Part shown: one piece after another, positions 29,943 through 38,970 of the stretch | Numbering within the stretch: position 1 is the first letter of the stretch | Layout: every line of letters starts with the position of its first letter | From: Amycolatopsis umgeniensis | GTDB lineage: Bacteria > Actinomycetota > Actinomycetes > Mycobacteriales > Pseudonocardiaceae | Length of the DNA stretch: 64,000 bases | Direction of reading: 5' to 3' | Assembly: GCF_014205155.1 (NCBI RefSeq) | Contig: NZ_JACHMX010000001.1 | Coordinates: 7,130,001 to 7,194,000, forward strand | The notes under the pieces: generated by a model | What the model was told of the DNA's origin: nothing | Databases searched by the model: none | What the model saw: the letters and a program-made list of their open reading frames with translations, nothing else | Program-made: the position numbers and the translations under genes

Positions 29943-30824
29943 ATGTCCGACCCCGCCACGGAGGCGTTCGTCGCCCACCGGAACCTGCTGTTCACCGTCG
30001 CCTACGAGATGCTCGGCTCGGCGGCCGACGCGGAGGACGTCCTCCAGGAGACCTGGTTGCGCTGGACGGGCGTCGATCTCGCCACCGTGGAGAACCCGCG
30101 GGCGTACCTGGTCCGCATCACCACCCGGCAGGCGCTCGGCAGGCTCCGCACACTCGGCCGCCGCAAGGAGTCCTACGTCGGCCCTTGGCTGCCCGAACCG
30201 CTGCTCACCACACCCGACGTGGCCGAGGATGTCGAGTTGGCCGACAGCGTCTCGATGGCGATGCTGCTGGTGCTGGAGACCCTCGCGCCGACCGAGCGCG
30301 CGGTGTTCGTGCTGCGCGAGGTGTTCGACGTGGCCTACGGCGAGATCGCCGAAGCCGTCGGCAAGACCCCGGCCGCGGTCCACCAGATCGCCCATCGCGC
30401 CCGGGCGCACGTCGCCGCCCGGCGGCCGCGCGGTGCCGCGTCCGCGGCCGAGACCCGGGACGTGCTCGACGCGTTCCACCGTGCCGTCCGGACGGGTGAT
30501 CTGCAGGGGCTGCTCGACGTCCTGGCACCGGACGTCGTCTTCCTCGGCGACGGCGGCGGAGTGGTGCAGGCCGTGCTCGAACCCCTGGTGGGGGCCTCGG
30601 TGATCGCGCCGCTGCTCGCCTCGAGCCATCCGATCCGGGACGACGCGGCGACGATGCGGACGGCGCAGGTCAACGGCCGTCCCGCGCTGGTCCTCCGGCT
30701 CGGCGGCGAGGTCGACACCGTCATCGCGCTGCGGGTCGAGGACGGCCTCATCACCGGGCTCTACGCCGTGCGCAACCCCGAGAAGTTGTCACGGATGGAA
30801 CAGGAGACCGCGCTGCGCCGCTGA
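29943..30824 (+). CDS. ECF41-type sigma factor with SnoaL-like C-terminal domain
   Basis: A 293-residue sigma factor; the ATG at 29943 has CAGGAG upstream. Region 2 is at about 8-72 and region 4 at about 100-160 (LAPTERAVFVLREVFDVAYGEIAEAVGKTPAAVHQI). A SnoaL-like domain occupies about 170-275. The ECF41 hallmarks WLPEPL (82-87) in the inter-region linker and NPDKL, here NPEKL (278-282), in the C-terminal domain are both present. ECF41 factors lack an anti-sigma protein and are controlled by this C-terminal domain. The divergent CMD gene is its likely target. Confidence 0.92.
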   Translation: MSDPATEAFVAHRNLLFTVAYEMLGSAADAEDVLQETWLRWTGVDLATVENPRAYLVRITTRQALGRLRTLGRRKESYVGPWLPEPLLTTPDVAEDVELADSVSMAMLLVLETLAPTERAVFVLREVFDVAYGEIAEAVGKTPAAVHQIAHRARAHVAARRPRGAASAAETRDVLDAFHRAVRTGDLQGLLDVLAPDVVFLGDGGGVVQAVLEPLVGASVIAPLLASSHPIRDDAATMRTAQVNGRPALVLRLGGEVDTVIALRVEDGLITGLYAVRNPEKLSRMEQETALRR

Positions 30825-30946
30825 CTCCGGCCGTTTTCACCCTGGGTCACCGTCGCGCGAACCCGAAAGTCGTGGACATCACAGTCAGGGGGATCCCTGA
30901 ATTCCGTCGGGGTCGCCTGGAACGCGGGACGCCGACCTGACACGAT

Positions 30947-30973
30947 GGAACTCAACGCCGGGGTCGGGACGTT
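30947..30973 (+). promoter_or_regulatory. Candidate extracytoplasmic sigma-E-like promoter of pspA
   Basis: GGAAC (30947-30951), 18 bases, then CGTT (30970-30973), the layout of actinobacterial SigE-type promoters that respond to envelope stress. It lies 70 bases upstream of the pspA start. Only one site with both elements was seen in the gap. Confidence 0.45.
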
Positions 30974-31043
30974 GCAACATCACAGAGGGGACGCCCCACC
31001 TCGAGGTAACAGCCCGTGGGATGCGAGAAGGCAGGCGGAGGAG

Positions 31044-31886
31044 ATGGCCAACCCGTTCGTGAAGTTCTGGAAGTACATGATGGCGGCGTTCTCGTCGAAG
31101 ATCGACGAGCACGCCGACCCGAAGGTACAGATCCAGCAGGCCATCGAGGAGGCACAGCGCAATCACCAGGCGCTGACCCAGCAGGCCGCCTCGGTGATCG
31201 GTAACCAGCGCCAGCTGGAGATGAAGCTGAACCGCCAGCTCGGCGACGTGGAGAAGCTGCAGGCTTCGACCCGTCAGGCGCTGGTGCTCGCCGACGAGGC
31301 GCGTGCCAAGGGCGACGAGCAGAAGGCGACAGAGTTCGAGAACGCGGCGGAGAGCTTCGCCGCGCAGCTCGTCACCGCCGAGCAGAGCATCGAGGACCTC
31401 AAGACCCTGCACGACCAGTCGCTTCAGGCTGCGGAGCAGGCGAAGAAGGCCGTCGAGCGCAACGCGACCATGCTGCAGCAGAAGCTGGCCGAGCGCACCA
31501 AGCTGCTCTCGCAGCTGGAGCAGGCGAAGATGCAGGAGCAGGTCTCCGCTTCGCTGAACCAGATGAGTCAGCTGGCCGCGCCGGGCAACACCCCGTCACT
31601 GGAAGACGTTCGCGACAAGATCGAGAAGCGCTACACCACGGCGCTCGGCTCGGCCGAACTCGCGCAGAACTCCGTCCAGGGCCGGATGATGGAGGTCCAG
31701 GCCTCCACGACGCAGCTCGCGGGGCACTCGCGACTGGAGCAGATCCGCGCTTCCATGAAGGGTGACTCCGTCGCGCAGGTGACCGACGGCAAGACCGCCG
31801 CCGCGCCGAAGGCGTCGAGCGGTGCGGACATCCAGCGTGAGATCCAGGCACGGGTTCAGGCCGAACAGGGCAAGAACCCCGCCTGA
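31044..31886 (+). CDS. pspA: Phage-shock protein A / IM30 family membrane-stress protein
   Basis: A 280-residue coiled-coil protein. The N-terminal amphipathic start ([21 protein letters not shown]) binds membrane. Long heptad-type helices follow to about residue 220, ending in a Lys/Ala-rich tail. PspA forms oligomers that support a damaged membrane. In mycobacteria the gene (35-kDa antigen, Rv2744c) follows clgR directly and is regulated by ClgR; here other genes intervene. The start is the ATG preceded by GGCGGAGGAG. Confidence 0.92.
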   Translation: MANPFVKFWKYMMAAFSSKIDEHADPKVQIQQAIEEAQRNHQALTQQAASVIGNQRQLEMKLNRQLGDVEKLQASTRQALVLADEARAKGDEQKATEFENAAESFAAQLVTAEQSIEDLKTLHDQSLQAAEQAKKAVERNATMLQQKLAERTKLLSQLEQAKMQEQVSASLNQMSQLAAPGNTPSLEDVRDKIEKRYTTALGSAELAQNSVQGRMMEVQASTTQLAGHSRLEQIRASMKGDSVAQVTDGKTAAAPKASSGADIQREIQARVQAEQGKNPA

Positions 31887-31900
31887 CACACCACCTAGAG

Positions 31901-31934
31901 CCGGTCCCGCACCCCCGCGCGGGTGCGGGACCGG
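31901..31934. terminator. Hairpin between pspA and pspM
   Basis: CCGGTCCCGCACCC (31901-31914) and GGGTGCGGGACCGG (31921-31934) form a perfect 14-base-pair stem with a six-base loop, 15 bases after the pspA stop and before the pspM ribosome site. It has no T tract, so it may attenuate transcription or stabilise pspA mRNA. Confidence 0.7.
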
Positions 31935-31961
31935 TCTCACCAGAAGACAGGGGCGAGGGAA

Positions 31962-32939
31962 ATGGGTCAGGGCAGGCGCAAGGACTTCGGGGAGTTCACC
32001 GCCAAGCTTGAGAAGCACATCGAAAAGCTGCCCGATTACGCCCAGCGCGCGCAGGAGAAGCTGCAGCGCTACATCCCGCCGTCCGAGCAACAGGGTTCTT
32101 CGCGGCCCGCGCCGTCCCGGCCCCGCCCGCAGATGCCGCAGATGCCCGCCATGCCGAAGATCTCGCAGCAGCTGACCTCGATGGCGTCGGGCCAGATCCC
32201 GGTGGTCGCCGAGGCGAAGGCCAAATGGGCCCGCTGGAACGAACCCGCCGCCAAACTGGAGAGACAGAAGCGCCGCACGTCCCGTGCGCTGACCTTCTGG
32301 ATCCTCCTCACCATCCTTTGTGGACTGTTCGCCTTCGTCGCGGGCGCCGGACTGTTGAAGTCGGGCGAGGCCGACGTCCTCCAGGCCATCGCGGGCGGCG
32401 CGTTCACCGTCATCTTCGGCACCTTCGGGGTCAAGTCGGGGCTGCGGCTGCGGTCGCTCAAACGCACCGTGCTGCCCGCCGCGCCCACCACCCCGCCGCC
32501 GCTGCCTCCGGCGCGGTCCGTCGCGCGGGAGCCGATGGAGCGCCTCGTCGAGAGCGAGGCTTCGCTGACGGAGCTGCTTCGCCAGCTCTCGCAGCCGACG
32601 TCGCTGGGCACCATGCCGGTGTCGGAGATCGCCGTGGCCGACGCCCGCACCACCGCCGCGGAGGCCGCGCAGGCCCTGCGCGGGCTGGCGGGCCGGATCC
32701 AGGCCATCGAACGCGGACGTGACTCCGCGCCCGAGCGGGAACGCGGCGCCCTCGACGCCGCCATCACGCAGCTGCGGGAGCAGCTCGACGACGGCGTCGA
32801 CGGCTACGGCGGTCTCGTCGCGGCCGCCGGGCACACCGTCGCCGCGAGCTCGGACGGCATGACTTCGTCCAAGGAATCGCTCTCCGACGCGACCGACAAG
32901 CTCGCCGGGCTGGCCATGGCCCTGCGCGAACTCTCCTGA
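31962..32939 (+). CDS. pspM: Phage-shock envelope-stress protein PspM-like
   Basis: A 325-residue membrane protein, with GAGGGA before the ATG at 31962. The cytoplasmic N-terminal 105 residues include a Pro/Met-rich stretch (PRPQMPQMPAMPK). Two membrane helices lie at about 108-130 and 139-158, and a helical, charged C-terminal domain follows. This layout and the position after pspA match Rv2743c/PspM of mycobacteria, which anchors PspA at the membrane. No Rv2742c (PspN) homologue follows; the next gene is amidase-like. The name rests on layout and synteny. Confidence 0.82.
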   Translation: MGQGRRKDFGEFTAKLEKHIEKLPDYAQRAQEKLQRYIPPSEQQGSSRPAPSRPRPQMPQMPAMPKISQQLTSMASGQIPVVAEAKAKWARWNEPAAKLERQKRRTSRALTFWILLTILCGLFAFVAGAGLLKSGEADVLQAIAGGAFTVIFGTFGVKSGLRLRSLKRTVLPAAPTTPPPLPPARSVAREPMERLVESEASLTELLRQLSQPTSLGTMPVSEIAVADARTTAAEAAQALRGLAGRIQAIERGRDSAPERERGALDAAITQLREQLDDGVDGYGGLVAAAGHTVAASSDGMTSSKESLSDATDKLAGLAMALRELS

Positions 32940-32947
32940 ACCCGTAA

Positions 32948-33039
32948 CTCGCGTGATCAGACGGACGACACGCGTGATTGAGCGGCGATCTCACGTGATT
33001 GAAGGCGGATCTCGCGTCATGTCCGTCTGATCACGCGAG
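32948..33039. repeat. 19-bp perfect inverted repeat with internal tandem units
   Basis: CTCGCGTGATCAGACGGAC (32948-32966) and its exact complement (33021-33039) bracket two imperfect 21-base units of the form CRCGTGATTGAGCGGCGATCT. Further half-copies continue in reverse orientation to about 33100. The rest of the 32940-33378 gap is relatively AT-rich and probably holds the promoter of the amidase-like gene. Confidence 0.75.
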
Positions 33040-33378
33040 ATCGCCTTACAATCACGTGAGTTCGGCCTTCAAGCACCCGAGTTCCGCCTTGGATCACGGG
33101 GGCTGAGCAGGCGCTTTCCTGGACAATCGTCCCATTCGTCGTTGCTAATACTCCATTGCGTAACGACTCGCTCACTGTGTGATACCGAAACGCTCGCGTG
33201 ACCCGGATCCGCTGGTGACGGGGCCGCGCGATGCCTAACGTTTCTCTCATGCACGCAGTGCTTCTCCCAGCTCGGGCCTGAACCCAGCCCGCGTGAGCGG
33301 GCGTCCCAGGGTGGCGGACCGGACACAGTGGATCTCGCGCAGTGGTCTTTCTCGTCCCCGCCGAGGAAAGGACGCCCA

Positions 33379-35013
33379 GTGACGACGCTTCCCCCGGAAC
33401 CAGAACCGATCCCCGTCCCTCCTCCCAGCTCCTACCAACGGGTCATCGCGGCCTACGACCGGATCGCCGAGGTCGACCGGCCCGACGTCTGGATCACCCT
33501 CCGTCCTCTGGAAGACGCCCTTGTGGACGCGAAGGCCGTCGACGAACGCCTGCGTGCGGGGACGGATCTCCCGCTCGCCGGAACCCTCGTGGCCGTCGCC
33601 GACGACATCGACGTCGCCGGACTTCCCACGGCGGGGGAGGACGTCTGCTGTGTCGGCGCCCCCGCCGTGTCCAGGCTGACAGCCGCAGGCGCGGTGGTGA
33701 TCGGCAAGACCAACCGTGACCGGTTCGGCAGCGATCTCGAGCACACCCACAGTCCGTACGGCGCCGTGAGCGCCGCGCTGAACACGGCCCGCGTCTCGGG
33801 GAGCGCGAGCAGCGGCGCGGCCGTCGCCGTCGCACTCGGCCTCGCCGATCTGGCAGTCGGCACGGATACGGCGGGAGCGGGCCGGGTGCCCGCGTCGCTC
33901 AACGGGATCGTCGGGATGAAACCGACGCTGGGCCTCGTGCCCAAGACGGGCGCCGCGCCGTGCGGCGGGATCGCCCTGTTCTCGCGCAGTCTCACGCTCG
34001 GCCAGCGCGCGCTGGGACTGATGACCGGTCCGGACGGGATCGACCCGCTCGCCCGTGACTGGCCCCCGGACGTCCGGCTCTCCGCGGGGGATCGGCCGAA
34101 GGTGGCGATCCCGGGCTCCGAAACGCTCACCGGTCTCTCGTTGCAGTCCCGATCCGGTTTCCTCGGCGCGGTTTCGGCGCTGCGGGCGTCCGGGGCCATC
34201 GTGGAGACGGTCGAGGTCACCGCGCTGCTGTCCGTGGGCGACCTGATCCACGACGACGGTTTCACCGCCGACAGGCAGCGCGTCGCCGAGGCCGGGATGC
34301 TCGCGCTCAGGATGCTGTCCGAGTACGACGCCCTGGTCCTGCCGACCGTTTTGGACCATCCCGAGATGTCCGAGGCGCTGTCCGATCCGGACGGTGTCGC
34401 GAAACGGCTGGAGAAGTTCACCGCGTTCGTCAACCTGCTCGACCTCGCCGCGGTCACGGTGCCGTCGTCGCCGTCGGATCTCGGGCCGTACGGGGTGTCG
34501 GTGGTGGTGCGTCCGTTCGACGACCAGGTCGCCATCGACCTCGCCGCCGTGCTCACCGACGAACAGGCCGAATTCCCTTATCCAGCACCGGGCGCGGATC
34601 TCGTGGTGTTCGGCGCGCACCTGCGCGGACAGCCGCTGAACGACTGCCTGGTGACAGCGGGGGCGCGGTTCACCGGGCCGGTCCAGACCGCCGAGGGCTA
34701 TCGGATGGTGCTGCTGCCGACAGCGCCGCCGCAGCCGGGTGTGGTGCCGGTGAGCGCCGCGGGCGAGCACACGATGCTGTCGGGTGAACGCTGGCGACTC
34801 TCGCCCGCCGCTCTCGGCGCCTTCGCGGCCACGCTGCCCGCTCCGTTCGTCCTCGGCCGGATCCGGCTGGAGAACGGCGAAACCCCGCTGGCCGTCCTTT
34901 GTGACCAGGCGGCCGCGGCGACGGCGACGGAGCTGACGCGGTACCAGTGCTGGCGGGCGTACCTGAGGTTCGTCAGTACGGCCGGGCCGCGAGACCTCGG
35001 GCGACCCGCTTGA
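33379..35013 (+). CDS. Allophanate hydrolase-like protein lacking the catalytic triad
   Basis: A 544-residue protein with an amidase-signature domain (about 20-400) and the AtzF-type C-terminal domain ([22 protein letters not shown], about 410-535). Allophanate hydrolases split allophanate to ammonia and CO2 in urea use. The required triad is Lys, cis-Ser, Ser; spacings 69 and 24 residues place these at 74, 143 and 167. All three are Ala here: [21 protein letters not shown] and [11 protein letters not shown]. The frame is intact with normal codon use, so it is probably a retained pseudoenzyme. No urea carboxylase is adjacent. It starts at GTG after AAAGGA. Confidence 0.88.
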   Translation: MTTLPPEPEPIPVPPPSSYQRVIAAYDRIAEVDRPDVWITLRPLEDALVDAKAVDERLRAGTDLPLAGTLVAVADDIDVAGLPTAGEDVCCVGAPAVSRLTAAGAVVIGKTNRDRFGSDLEHTHSPYGAVSAALNTARVSGSASSGAAVAVALGLADLAVGTDTAGAGRVPASLNGIVGMKPTLGLVPKTGAAPCGGIALFSRSLTLGQRALGLMTGPDGIDPLARDWPPDVRLSAGDRPKVAIPGSETLTGLSLQSRSGFLGAVSALRASGAIVETVEVTALLSVGDLIHDDGFTADRQRVAEAGMLALRMLSEYDALVLPTVLDHPEMSEALSDPDGVAKRLEKFTAFVNLLDLAAVTVPSSPSDLGPYGVSVVVRPFDDQVAIDLAAVLTDEQAEFPYPAPGADLVVFGAHLRGQPLNDCLVTAGARFTGPVQTAEGYRMVLLPTAPPQPGVVPVSAAGEHTMLSGERWRLSPAALGAFAATLPAPFVLGRIRLENGETPLAVLCDQAAAATATELTRYQCWRAYLRFVSTAGPRDLGRPA

Positions 35014-36022
35014 CCAGACCGGGACCGTGCAGGGCGAAACCGGAGTAGAGCTGGACGAGACCGGCGCCGGCGTCGAGCATCCGGGCGGCGGCGCCGGCGT
35101 CGAAGATCCCGCCGACGCCGATGATCGGCAGCTTGCCGCCGGTTTCGCCGTGCACGAAGCGCACCACCTCGACCGCGCGTGCGGTGAGCGGGCGGCCGGA
35201 AAGCCCGCCCGCTTGCTCGCCGACGGAGGCCTCGACGGGCGCGATCCCTTCGCGGGACAGCGTCGTGTTGGTCGCGATCAGCCCGGCGACACCGTGTTCG
35301 AGGCAGACCTCCAGCAGCTCCGCGAGCGCTTCGTCGGTGAGGTCGGGGGCGACCTTCACCAGCACCGGCGTCGGTTCGGCGTCGCCCGCGAGCTCGGCCG
35401 AAGTCCCACGCAGTTCGGAGAGCAGTTCGGCGAGCGCGGACTTGTCCTGCAGCGCCCGCAGTCCCGGTGTGTTGGGTGAACTGACGTTGATCGCGAAGTA
35501 GTCGGCGTACGGGTGCAGCGCCCGCAGCGAGAACCGGTAGTCCTCGACGGCCTCGTCGAGCGGGGTCACCTTGGACTTGCCGATGCTGACGCCGAGCGGC
35601 ACCGGCGGCTTCCCGCCCGCGGCGAGGCGGGCGGCGAGCGCTTCCGCGCCTTCGTTGTTGAAGCCCATCCGGTTGATCACCGCGTCGGTCTCGGCGAGGG
35701 TGAACAACCTCGGCTTGTCGTTGCCCGGCTGCGGATGCCGGGTGACCGTGCCGACCTCGACGAAACCGAAACCGAGCGCGGGCCAGGCGTGCAGCGCGCG
35801 GCCGTTCTTGTCCATCCCGGCGGCGAGGCCGACCCGGTTCGGGAAGCGGAGCCCGAGGAAGGTGACCGGATCGTCCGTCCGGTAGACGCGGCCGAGCGCG
35901 CCGAGCGCGGGAGAGACCCGGCTCAGCCTGGCGAGCGTGCCGATGGTGCGTTCGTGCACGGTTTCGGGGTCGCCGCCGGAGACCCGGTACAGCGCGGGGC
36001 GGACGATCTTGTCGAAGAACAC
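34973..36022 (-). CDS. pyrD: Quinone-dependent dihydroorotate dehydrogenase
   Basis: A class 2 DHODH of 349 residues, membrane-associated, oxidising dihydroorotate to orotate in pyrimidine synthesis. The N-terminal helix region [14 protein letters not shown] is typical of class 2. FMN/substrate motifs include [19 protein letters not shown] and [12 protein letters not shown], which carries the catalytic Ser of class 2. The GTG at 36022 is chosen; codons further upstream overlap the GNAT gene. The 3' end overlaps the convergent amidase-like gene by 41 bases. Confidence 0.95.
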   Translation of the reverse strand: MFFDKIVRPALYRVSGGDPETVHERTIGTLARLSRVSPALGALGRVYRTDDPVTFLGLRFPNRVGLAAGMDKNGRALHAWPALGFGFVEVGTVTRHPQPGNDKPRLFTLAETDAVINRMGFNNEGAEALAARLAAGGKPPVPLGVSIGKSKVTPLDEAVEDYRFSLRALHPYADYFAINVSSPNTPGLRALQDKSALAELLSELRGTSAELAGDAEPTPVLVKVAPDLTDEALAELLEVCLEHGVAGLIATNTTLSREGIAPVEASVGEQAGGLSGRPLTARAVEVVRFVHGETGGKLPIIGVGGIFDAGAAARMLDAGAGLVQLYSGFALHGPGLVKRVARGLAARPY

Positions 36023-36045
36023 GCGCCCATCATGCCTGGTGAGCT

Positions 36046-36606
36046 CTAGCGGCTCGCCTTCCACTCGTCTTCGAGCATCGCGAAGACGAGTTCGTCACAC
36101 CACTCGCCCTTGACGATCTCGTTCTCCCGGAGATGGGCCTCTTTGCGCATCCCGAGGCGTTCCATCAGGGTGGAGGAAGCGGTGTTGCGGCCGTCACAGC
36201 GACCGATGATCCGGTGCAGTCCGAGGTCTTCGAAGCCGAGCCGCAGCAGTTCGACGGCGGCCTCCGCGGCGAACCCCTTGCCGTGGTGATCGGGATGGAA
36301 CACGAAACCGACCTCGCCCTGACGGTGTTCGCTGCTGAGGTACTCGAGGTTCAGATCGCCGATGAGCTGCCCGGTCTCGGTCAGTTCCACGGCCACCGCC
36401 AGGAACTGGCCTTCCTTCGACAGGCTGCTGCTGTGCACCCGTTTGGCGAGCGCGGCGGCGGATTCGGCCCGGCTGCGCGGACCCCAGTAGAGATAGCGGG
36501 CGACGTCGGCGCGGGACTGGAAGGAGTTGAGTTCGTCGAGATCCGCCGGCGTGAAGGCGCGGAGGGTCAGGCGCTGGGTTTTGATCGGGAAAGCGGGCCT
36601 CAGCAT
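36046..36606 (-). CDS. GNAT N-acetyltransferase (RimJ/RimL-like)
   Basis: A 186-residue acetyltransferase. Motifs: [17 protein letters not shown] at the N-terminus, [35 protein letters not shown] in the acetyl-CoA region (loop HHGKGFA) and [21 protein letters not shown]. This layout is that of the RimJ/L group, which acetylates protein or amino-acid amines. The substrate is unknown. The gene is followed 24 bases later by pyrD on the same strand. Confidence 0.88.
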   Translation of the reverse strand: MLRPAFPIKTQRLTLRAFTPADLDELNSFQSRADVARYLYWGPRSRAESAAALAKRVHSSSLSKEGQFLAVAVELTETGQLIGDLNLEYLSSEHRQGEVGFVFHPDHHGKGFAAEAAVELLRLGFEDLGLHRIIGRCDGRNTASSTLMERLGMRKEAHLRENEIVKGEWCDELVFAMLEDEWKASR

Positions 36607-36906
36607 GGCGTCAGGCTATCCAGTCTGCGGGAGTTCCGGGGGCGAACAGCGACGGACGGTTCTCCGGCGCGGCGGGTGGTCCCTCCGGCCGCGCAAATGA
36701 CGCAACAGGCCGGAAATGAGGGAACCCCGAGGCGGCTCCCGGACGCCGGAATCGGCGGCCGGGCCCGAGCCGGACCGGTGCTCGGGAACCTCGGGGGCCC
36801 GGTGACTGCCTGGTATTCGCTATCAGGCACCACGCGAAGCAGAGACGACGAGCCGAAGGTGGCTCCAACTTGCGTTGTATCGCTGCTCAAAAGTCCTACG
36901 CGTGCC

Positions 36907-36920
36907 GTCCGCTAGCGGAC
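36907..36920. promoter_or_regulatory. Perfect 14-bp palindrome upstream region
   Basis: GTCCGCTAGCGGAC is a perfect palindrome in the 36607-36984 gap, between the 5' end of the GNAT gene and the 3' end of the adenosine-deaminase gene. The flanks include a TTGGAATACAA stretch that is unusually AT-rich here. No gene is credible in this gap. It may hold the GNAT-pyrD promoter. Confidence 0.35.
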
Positions 36921-36984
36921 AGTCACCTCACGAGTCCTGTTGGAATACAACTTTGGACCACCTCCTCTCTCGTGTACCGCCACG

Positions 36985-38034
36985 CTATGCGAGGAGTTCG
37001 TGGTCCTGCAACAAGATTTCTTCGATCTCCGTGAGCAGGACGGTCTTGTCCGCCGAGGGCAGAAAAGACGCTTCCACCGCGTTCGTCGCGAATCGGGCGA
37101 TTTCGGTCGCGGTCAGGCCCAGCGTCTCGGCGACGGCCAGGTACTCGCCGTCGAGGGTGGCGCCGAACATCGGCGGGTCGTCGGTGTTGAGGGTGACCGT
37201 CACGCCGTGGTCGAGCAGCCGCCGCACGGGATGCGCCGCGATCGACGGGAACTGTCCTGTCCGGATATTCGACGTGGGGCAGACCTCCAGTGGGATCCCT
37301 TGTACGGCAAGGTATTCCAGGAGCGCCGGATCGGCGTGCGCGCCGATGCCGTGGCCGATCCGCTCGGCGCCGAGATCGTGCACCGCCGACCAGACGGTGG
37401 CCGGGCCGGTGGTCTCGCCCGCGTGCGGGACGCTGTGCAGCCCCGCCTCCCGGGCCGCGGTGAAGAAGGGGGCGAACTGCGCGCGCCCGACACCGACCTC
37501 GGGACCGCCGAGCCCGAAGGACACCAGACCTTCGGGGCGTTCGCGGAGCGCGAACACGAGCGTCTCGCGTCCGGCGACGACCCCCTTCTCGCCGGGAATG
37601 TCGAAGCACCAGGCCAGTTCCACCCCGTGGTCCGCCCGCGCCGCGGCTCTTCCGGTGGCGAGACCGGTGAGGAGATCGTCGGCCGACATCCCGTCGAGGA
37701 CGTGGTTGTACGGCGTCACGGTCACTTCGGCGTAGCGGCCGTTCTGCGCGGCCAGATCGGCGGCCAGCCCGGTGACGAGGGTGTGGATGTCGCGGGCGTC
37801 GCGCACCAGCGACGTCACCGCCAGGTAGTTGCGGAGGAAATGCGGGAAGTCGCGGAAGGTGAAGAACTCGGCGAGCGCCTCCGGCTCGGTCGGCACCCCC
37901 GCGGACGGGCGGCGGCGGGCCAGTTCCAGCACGGTGGGCAGGCTCGCGGAACCGACGAGATGGACGTGGAGTTCGACCTTGGGCAAGGCGTGCACGAACG
38001 CGCGCAGCGCCTCGCCGGTGAGGAATCCGGACAT
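36985..38034 (-). CDS. Adenosine deaminase
   Basis: A 349-residue amidohydrolase that deaminates adenosine or deoxyadenosine to the inosine form. Zinc and catalytic residues are all present: His23 and His25 (ELHVHL), HAGE 204-207, His228 (RIGHG) and Asp285-Asp286 (NTDDPPMF). The usual HxDL start of the family reads HVHL here, with Val after the His-Leu pair (HLVG) where many have Asp or Glu. AGGGAGC precedes the ATG. Some family members act on adenine or other purines, so the substrate is not certain. Confidence 0.9.
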   Translation of the reverse strand: MSGFLTGEALRAFVHALPKVELHVHLVGSASLPTVLELARRRPSAGVPTEPEALAEFFTFRDFPHFLRNYLAVTSLVRDARDIHTLVTGLAADLAAQNGRYAEVTVTPYNHVLDGMSADDLLTGLATGRAAARADHGVELAWCFDIPGEKGVVAGRETLVFALRERPEGLVSFGLGGPEVGVGRAQFAPFFTAAREAGLHSVPHAGETTGPATVWSAVHDLGAERIGHGIGAHADPALLEYLAVQGIPLEVCPTSNIRTGQFPSIAAHPVRRLLDHGVTVTLNTDDPPMFGATLDGEYLAVAETLGLTATEIARFATNAVEASFLPSADKTVLLTEIEEILLQDHELLA

Positions 38035-38089
38035 GACAAAGCTCCCTGGGAAAGAAAAGTGAAGGGTGACGTGCGGGGGAGCGGACGGC

Positions 38090-38152
38090 TCAGGGAGCGA
38101 GGTCGCCGCGTTCGGTGTCGGCCCCGTAGAGCGGGAGCTTGAACAGCGTCAC
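38090..38152 (-). CDS. Possible 20-residue peptide
   Basis: A GTG-started frame reading MTLFKLPLYGADTERGDLAP between nei2 and the adenosine-deaminase gene. Eighteen of 20 third codon positions are G or C. There is no clear ribosome site. It could be a leader peptide or nothing; I know no family. Confidence 0.2.
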   Translation of the reverse strand: MTLFKLPLYGADTERGDLAP

Positions 38153-38161
38153 GAGGCCAGC

Positions 38162-38965
38162 TTAGCCGCTGGGAGCGGGTCCGGTCTGGCATTTCGGGCA
38201 GAACCAGGTCGGCCTCGCCTGGTGCCCGGCACCCTGAGAAGCGACCCGGAGCCGTCCGCCACAGCGGAAACAGCCCGTTTTGGTCCGCTCGTAGACCCAG
38301 TGTTCGCGGCCGCGGCGCAGGTCCCCGGTGGTGGTCTGCGAAGTGCGCCAGGCGTTGGCCTTCAACAGTTTGCGGCCGAGCGCGACGGCCTTCGCCGGAT
38401 CCACCCCGGAAACCGGTGTCCACGGCGTGACCCCGAGCAGGAAGCACATCTCGACCTTGTACATGTTGCCGATCCCGGCCATGATCCGCTGATCCAGCAG
38501 GGCGTCGCCGAGTTCGCGATCCGGATCCGCGGCCAGCGCGGTCGCCGCCAGCCCCGCGAGTTCGTCCGTCCACTGTGGATCGAGCAGATCCGGGCCGAGG
38601 TGGCCCACCAAACGGTCTTCTTCGTCCGTGGGCACGAGTTCGAGGTCGTGCACGCGGAAGCCGACGGCCTGCACGCCTTCGGCCGCCAGGATGACCCGCG
38701 CGTGATGGGCCGGATGGCGCCAGCGCGCGCCCGCCGGATAGACCGCCCACTTGCCGTCCATCCGCAGGTGACTGTGCAGGGTGAGCTCGCCGGAGAAGCG
38801 GGTCAGCAGATGCTTGCCGACCGTGCCGACGCCGAGTACGTCGCGTCCGGAGAGATCCACCGTGGCCAGCTGAGGGACCCGGAACTCGCCTCGTACGAGG
38901 GTCTTCCCCGCCAGCGCTTTGTCGAGCACCTTGCCTGCGAGGAAGACGGTGTCGCCTTCGGGCAT
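38162..38965 (-). CDS. nei2: Endonuclease VIII-like DNA glycosylase (Nei2)
   Basis: A 267-residue Fpg/Nei glycosylase/AP lyase that removes oxidised bases. The start MPEGDTV provides the catalytic Pro2 and Glu3; the D-T-V continuation is typical of actinobacterial Nei2. HLRMDGKW, the helix-two-turn-helix LLDQRIMAGIGNMYKVE and the C-terminal zinc finger (CFRCGG...FCPKC) are intact. The longer open frame upstream belongs to the opposite reading of parA. It is five bases downstream of the ParA gene on the same strand. Confidence 0.92.
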   Translation of the reverse strand: MPEGDTVFLAGKVLDKALAGKTLVRGEFRVPQLATVDLSGRDVLGVGTVGKHLLTRFSGELTLHSHLRMDGKWAVYPAGARWRHPAHHARVILAAEGVQAVGFRVHDLELVPTDEEDRLVGHLGPDLLDPQWTDELAGLAATALAADPDRELGDALLDQRIMAGIGNMYKVEMCFLLGVTPWTPVSGVDPAKAVALGRKLLKANAWRTSQTTTGDLRRGREHWVYERTKTGCFRCGGRLRVASQGAGHQARPTWFCPKCQTGPAPSG

Positions 38966-38970
38966 CGGCG

